From: CAZFQG01 sp964520785
GTDB taxonomy: Bacteria > Planctomycetota > Planctomycetia > Pirellulales > Thermoguttaceae
DNA: 8,764 nt
NCBI GenBank assembly: GCA_964520785.1
Contig: CAZFQG010000231.1
Location: 1 to 8,764, forward strand
Reading direction: 5' to 3'
Shown one piece after another: positions 6,501 through 8,764 of the stretch. Positions within the stretch are counted from its first letter, which is position 1, and each line of letters begins with the position of its first letter. The notes under the pieces were generated by a model. That model had not been told where the DNA came from and searched no databases. It saw only the letters and a program-made list of their open reading frames with translations. The translations under genes and the position numbers were made by a program.

Positions 6501-8122
6501 GTTCCCGGAGGGGTCATTCCCCAGCGGACCGGAAGATCGACACGGATATGGATTTCGCTCGGGATGACGTTCTGGAACGAGTAGAACCCGTTGGCGTCGG
6601 TAGTCGTCTGGTATTCGCCTGCGTCACGCTCACCGTTCTGGTTGTAATCCAGGTAGACCGTGATTCCCGATTTCCCGGACTCTCCCGCGTCAAAGACGCC
6701 GTCGTCGTTCAAGTCGTTCCAGACCGTCCCGCTGATGTCGCGCGGGAAGGCGGGCATTTGGGTTTCAATGGCGGAGAAGAGGGCCCCCGCGAAGACGCTT
6801 AAATCGTCGTCAATGAGGAAATAGAGCGGCTCGCCCGGTTCAATGTCATAACTGTAGTAACCGCCGTCGACGGAAATCGTCGGCCCGTTATTCACGGCGC
6901 CGGTGGCCCTGGCGAACGCTTCGAGCATTCGGCGGGGCGCGGTGGTCTCCAGCATGGAGTTCCCGATACCGATGACGTACACGCCCAGGTTGTTCAGCGC
7001 CGTTACCGTCTCCTGTATCTTCGCGCCGGACTGGTACGGTGTCCCGGGACTACCACCGGTGGTGAAGTCTTCGTAGTCGATCTCCACGTTGTTCAGACCG
7101 TAAATCGTCTGCACGGCGGGACTTTCGGGTTCGAACTTCGTCCCCGCGTCGGTACCGATGATCACGATCCGAGTAGAATCCTGGCGGAAACCGACTCCAC
7201 CGAGCGTGCCCGAAGGCGGCAGGATCGGAGAAGGGGGAGTCGCCAAAAACGTACTGAACGCCGGGACGTCGCCGCTATCGTTCAGATTCGTCTGCGCCGT
7301 GAGAGAACCCGCGGCGCCCGAGTCCGTGGTGTTGCTGTTGTTGTTTCCGTCGAACCCGGCCCCCGTGGCAACCTGATAGAGTGCTTCGACCGCCGATTCT
7401 TGCTCGTCTCCACCGTCTCCTTCCGTGTTTTCGCGAGTAATCGCCCCAAGAATGGCATTCGCGAAGCCGGGTGTGGCGTCCTGAACAATCGGCTGGTTCA
7501 AGATGAACGGGCGATCCGTCGTATCCGTGTGAGTATCGTAGTCCTCGAACCGACCTACGCCGAATGCCCAATCGATGAGGGGATACTCCGCCTGAAGCAA
7601 TTCAATGAGACAATCATCGTTGGGATCATTCAGTTTGAACAGACTCAGGGCCGCCGAGATCGTGTTCTCGAAACTTCCCGTGTCATCACCCAAGGCAAAG
7701 ATGTCCACTTTCGCCGAATTCGGCGTATTCCCGAAGTCCTTGTCCGTGGCACTCCCTTCCTGGTTGAACGTCACCGTGTGATAGCCCAATGCCGGTGTCG
7801 TCAGCGTGTATCCCTCGGGCACCGTCTGCGCGACGGTGTATTCCGCGGGATACGAGCCCGGCTGAAGCCCTTGGAACGAGTACTCTCCGTTTCCGTCCGA
7901 GATCGTCCAGGCCTCGCCCGAATCCCAAACGCCGTTGGTGTTGTCGTCCAGAAAGACCTGCACCCCGGCCAGCGGCTGTTCACCCACGGAGAAGCGGGCG
8001 TCGTAGACCGTCCCGCTGATATCGCAGCCGCTCAGACAGAGCCGCGATTCGAGAGATTCAACGCGAGTGCGGCGGTGAGTGACGTTTTGGCGTTTTGACG
8101 TTTTGCGCTTCCGCAACAACAT
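3506..8122 (-). CDS. Giant LEPR-XLL/dockerin surface protein with VWA-like domain and FG-GAP propeller
   Basis: A 1538-residue multidomain extracellular protein. The ATG at 8122 is preferred over an upstream in-frame GTG (8185) because AAGGAG lies 7 bases before it. Domains by residue: a very basic N-terminus, then the LEPR-XLL-like motif LESRLCLSG (24-32); SdrD B-like domain 1 (33 to about 135; DDNTNGVWDSGE); VWA-like domain (about 138-455) with a MIDAS-like D146-x-T148-x-S150 and D325; SdrD B-like domain 2 (461 to about 560; DLNDDGVFDAGE); two cadherin-like domains (about 568-760; EDTPLEIAV, VTPVNDAP); seven FG-GAP repeats (about 765-1185); a third cadherin-like domain (about 1187-1285); the planctomycete pre-dockerin beta domain (about 1288-1426); a type I dockerin with two calcium loops (1427-1477; DASGDGQVG and DINGDTEVN); and an acidic tail. 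No classical Sec signal peptide is seen. The likely role is calcium-dependent adhesion or matrix assembly; the ligand is unknown. It lies about 100 bases downstream of a PEP-CTERM gene on the same strand. Confidence 0.9.
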   Translation of the reverse strand: MLLRKRKTSKRQNVTHRRTRVESLESRLCLSGCDISGTVYDARFSVGEQPLAGVQVFLDDNTNGVWDSGEAWTISDGNGEYSFQGLQPGSYPAEYTVAQTVPEGYTLTTPALGYHTVTFNQEGSATDKDFGNTPNSAKVDIFALGDDTGSFENTISAALSLFKLNDPNDDCLIELLQAEYPLIDWAFGVGRFEDYDTHTDTTDRPFILNQPIVQDATPGFANAILGAITRENTEGDGGDEQESAVEALYQVATGAGFDGNNNSNTTDSGAAGSLTAQTNLNDSGDVPAFSTFLATPPSPILPPSGTLGGVGFRQDSTRIVIIGTDAGTKFEPESPAVQTIYGLNNVEIDYEDFTTGGSPGTPYQSGAKIQETVTALNNLGVYVIGIGNSMLETTAPRRMLEAFARATGAVNNGPTISVDGGYYSYDIEPGEPLYFLIDDDLSVFAGALFSAIETQMPAFPRDISGTVWNDLNDDGVFDAGESGKSGITVYLDYNQNGERDAGEYQTTTDANGFYSFQNVIPSEIHIRVDLPVRWGMTPPGTDYVAVDFRPCFSLENVDIGIQEITAVEDTYLDDPNGWFTTEEDTPLEIAVGSLTANDYATVPSTQNPVSFSAVDDSLSVGTVRIDGSTITYTPAEDWHGTDTFLYSLTDGYDYTDWAIVTVEVTPVNDAPRIVTEFRTRDGLELSGTLASDVEGDEMTALHFFGVEHGSFAMDDDGTFTYTPDPGFIGIETIWVNFVDSHGASSGDMEVVIAVCETVVGTAVGEEEVLTHEHLVYSVDGLTVTDSSGDLLIVGSPDSDRAFIYRQTLNGWGLEAELQGDAEGIKFGSAVAVRGTTAVVGAMLDWDDTETNQCGAVYLFEYEDGEWTEVNRLTPDMDDDETQDVDGDQIPDHQYAGDGFGSSVAINEDGDAIVIGAPGYEFWEMVYGYKHSRDSAGAAYVFTHGQNGWVFDQRLDPDDQEQGAEFGNSVAISSATIVIGAHRKDEANNADAGAVYVFSPGTGWEQTQKLTAQDGGANDYFGCSVGVYDPNPQQSNDEKVVIGARGWDEDALQPGTDMGAVYCLTLNGSSSQQGTATYRLGSSTYGYDAFGSSVDIQGDLILVGAPAQGVSQQYRAGAAYLIDTTVSYPNDDWRSEGLIVPAALVPAEEFGACVALGDRGAAITGPGFSHDSEDDQAALHFFSFNRTPAAQDMELVVAGASGTDYECGSVFGVDAFERDSVTYSIVAATTGYQEHGTFSFEDPSHPEVVTYTPTSVYPVSDKFQYKVTDADGAEDIAEVTVYFGSPQIVNRGVFYVDSGYADARDANKEGSSSASADGYNVVAHPDGITGVIIDIAFPSDPGAFSPADFVCFYVSGGNWVSVVPTGITVEVVTTLEIEEGVPPNDDYDCHRVRLTFAPLLDTWLEVTVDDAALGISADTFYFAHLEADASGDGQVGTADLDLVRAYWGLTYTAPGLGDINGDTEVNTEDLDLVRTNWGNSVVSAPSRSMSSSESSVPAWTAEADRVFEEYGIGDGDAENDLAIDEKFWEKLYEALGLKW
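4567..5826 (-). repeat. Seven FG-GAP beta-propeller repeats inside the giant protein
   Basis: At protein level, six copies of the FG-x-(S/A/C)-V motif start at residues F826, F899, F965, F1020, F1089 and F1149 (spacing 55-73). Each is followed by a strand such as VIGAPG, VIGAHR, VIGARG or LVGAPA and then a G-A-(V/A)-Y segment. A seventh, leading copy lacks FG but has the matching LLIVGSP and AFIYRQ strands at about residues 775-800. Seven such repeats are what closes an integrin-alpha-like beta-propeller. The DNA copies themselves are diverged, so this is an old expansion. The loop residues are rich in Asp and Asn, consistent with calcium sites. Confidence 0.8.
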
Positions 8123-8129
8123 GATAGTG

Positions 8130-8135
8130 CTCCTT
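8130..8135 (-). promoter_or_regulatory. Ribosome binding site deciding the start of the giant gene
   Basis: On the minus strand AAGGAG ends 7 bases before the ATG at 8122. It is followed upstream by a T-run (complement of the A-run 8138-8144), an unstructured leader favourable for initiation. The alternative in-frame GTG at 8185 has no comparable site and would put 21 unconserved residues before the LEPR-XLL region, so 8122 is the better start. Confidence 0.8.
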
Positions 8136-8181
8136 GTAAAAAAATGAATAATTCCCTTCGATTGAATTGGTAAGACGAATC

Positions 8182-8200
8182 CCACCTCTTCGGAGAGTGG
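8182..8200. other. Small imperfect hairpin between the PEP-CTERM and giant genes
   Basis: CCA-(C)-CTCT pairs with AGAG-TGG around the loop TCGG, seven base pairs with a one-base bulge. It lies 23-41 bases after the PEP-CTERM stop and about 60 bases before the giant gene's start. No T-run follows on the minus strand, so it is not a convincing terminator. It might be an attenuator or an mRNA-processing or stability element separating expression of the two genes, or chance. Confidence 0.25.
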
Positions 8201-8222
8201 AGATGCTCGAATAAAACGGACA

Positions 8223-8764
8223 TCATCCGTTCCTGTGACGGCGGCCGGTCATTGCCAGCAGTAGGGGCGTCAGTCCCAACAGGATCGAGGCCACGGCGGG
8301 CTCCGGAATGACGCCGATCCGCACCCTGGAGAACGCGCCTTGGGTGCTATAAAGGACGATGGTATGTATGTAGCCGATGTCCGTTGATGAAGCCTCGAAG
8401 AGCGTGTCGCCCCGTACCGACTGGGACGTATCGGCAATGCCTGTCTCGCCGAGGAAGGTAATCAAGGTGGCGCTTGGATGGAAGTAATGCGCCGGACATT
8501 CCACGGAGGCGTACGCGACTCGCTGTCCTTCGGACAAGTTGAAGGTGATCGTGTCATAGGTTCCGAAACTCAGACGCAAACGACAATCATCTGCCGCTCC
8601 TCCACCTGTCACGTGGAGTCCCCAGCATGTTGCCGGATCACGGTGGGCGGGCCACTCCAATTCATGATTGAACATCGGGTCAAACCCAGGCTCGCCGTCG
8701 TTGCAGAAATCCTCCGTGTAATACACCATCTCCGCCGCCGCGAACGGAGCGCCGGCGGCGAGGG
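8223..8764 (-). CDS. PEP-CTERM surface protein, N-terminus outside the window
   Basis: The frame is open to the right window edge, so the protein is cut at its N-terminus; about 180 residues are visible. The first visible residues (LAAGAPFAAAE) look like the end of a signal peptide with an Ala-rich cleavage site, placing the mature start near MVYYTEDF. The middle is beta-rich with several cysteines (FCNDGEPG, TCWGLHV, DDCRLRL, VECPAHY) and has no domain I recognise; a jelly-roll or carbohydrate-binding fold is possible. The C-terminus is a clear PEP-CTERM sorting signal: VIPEPA, a hydrophobic helix (SILLGLTPLLLAM), then a basic end (GRRHRNG). Such proteins are cut by an exosortase at the inner membrane and linked to exopolysaccharide or the cell surface. 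It precedes the giant dockerin gene by about 100 bases and may share its transcript. An internal ATG at 8729 is not the likely start. Confidence 0.82.
   Translation of the reverse strand, partial: LAAGAPFAAAEMVYYTEDFCNDGEPGFDPMFNHELEWPAHRDPATCWGLHVTGGGAADDCRLRLSFGTYDTITFNLSEGQRVAYASVECPAHYFHPSATLITFLGETGIADTSQSVRGDTLFEASSTDIGYIHTIVLYSTQGAFSRVRIGVIPEPAVASILLGLTPLLLAMTGRRHRNG

Noticed and set aside
6660..8040. Shared 16-base DNA stretch AGACCGTCCCGCTGAT at the starts of the two SdrD B-like domains, considered as a recombination repeat
   Set aside because: It encodes the conserved DISGTV start of both domains, so protein conservation explains it; the surrounding DNA is diverged.
8123..8185. N-terminal extension of the giant protein to GTG 8185
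   Set aside because: The perfect AAGGAG lies 7 bases before ATG 8122; the extension is AT-rich, overlaps the leader hairpin and adds no known motif.

Overview
The window looks like a GC-rich chromosomal segment of a planctomycete (Planctomycetota, plausibly the Pirellulales side; the rank is inference). The main evidence is a giant surface protein with three hallmarks of that phylum: an N-terminal LEPR-XLL-like motif (here LESRLCLSG), a C-terminal type I dockerin, and the pre-dockerin beta domain common in planctomycete secreted proteins. Next to it is a PEP-CTERM protein, and a TlpA-like thioredoxin with an extra C-terminal beta domain lies nearby.

Layout. Bases 1-201 hold nothing I can support. 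Bases 202-924 carry a VapBC-type toxin-antitoxin pair (ribbon-helix-helix antitoxin and PIN-domain RNase, overlapping by ATGA), with a promoter and an inverted-repeat operator in front. Bases about 950-1470 hold, on the minus strand, the decayed C-terminal half of a DDE transposase that looks like the IS1380 family, broken by stops and frame changes. It ends about 25 bases from the vapC stop. A doubtful small + strand ORF (1462-1683) and an AT-richer leader with three ATTGGWCA direct repeats follow. Bases 1887-3281 encode a secreted or membrane-tethered thioredoxin-like protein (WCGPC). A GC-rich hairpin region separates it from a convergent gene.

The second half is one minus-strand unit. A PEP-CTERM protein enters from the right edge (8764 to 8223, N-terminus cut off). 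About 100 bases downstream follows a 1538-residue multidomain surface protein (8122 to 3506). Its order is LEPR-XLL-like motif, SdrD B-like domain, VWA-like domain with a MIDAS-type motif, second SdrD B-like domain, two cadherin-like domains, a seven-repeat FG-GAP beta-propeller, a third cadherin-like domain, the planctomycete pre-dockerin domain, a dockerin and a short acidic helical tail.

The two minus-strand proteins probably both work outside the cytoplasm and may be co-transcribed. The most noteworthy point is that one bacterial polypeptide joins an integrin-alpha-like seven-bladed FG-GAP propeller and an integrin-beta-like VWA/MIDAS domain, beside a product of the PEP-CTERM/exosortase sorting system. 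The toxin-antitoxin and transposase segment is a small accessory island unrelated in function to the surface genes.
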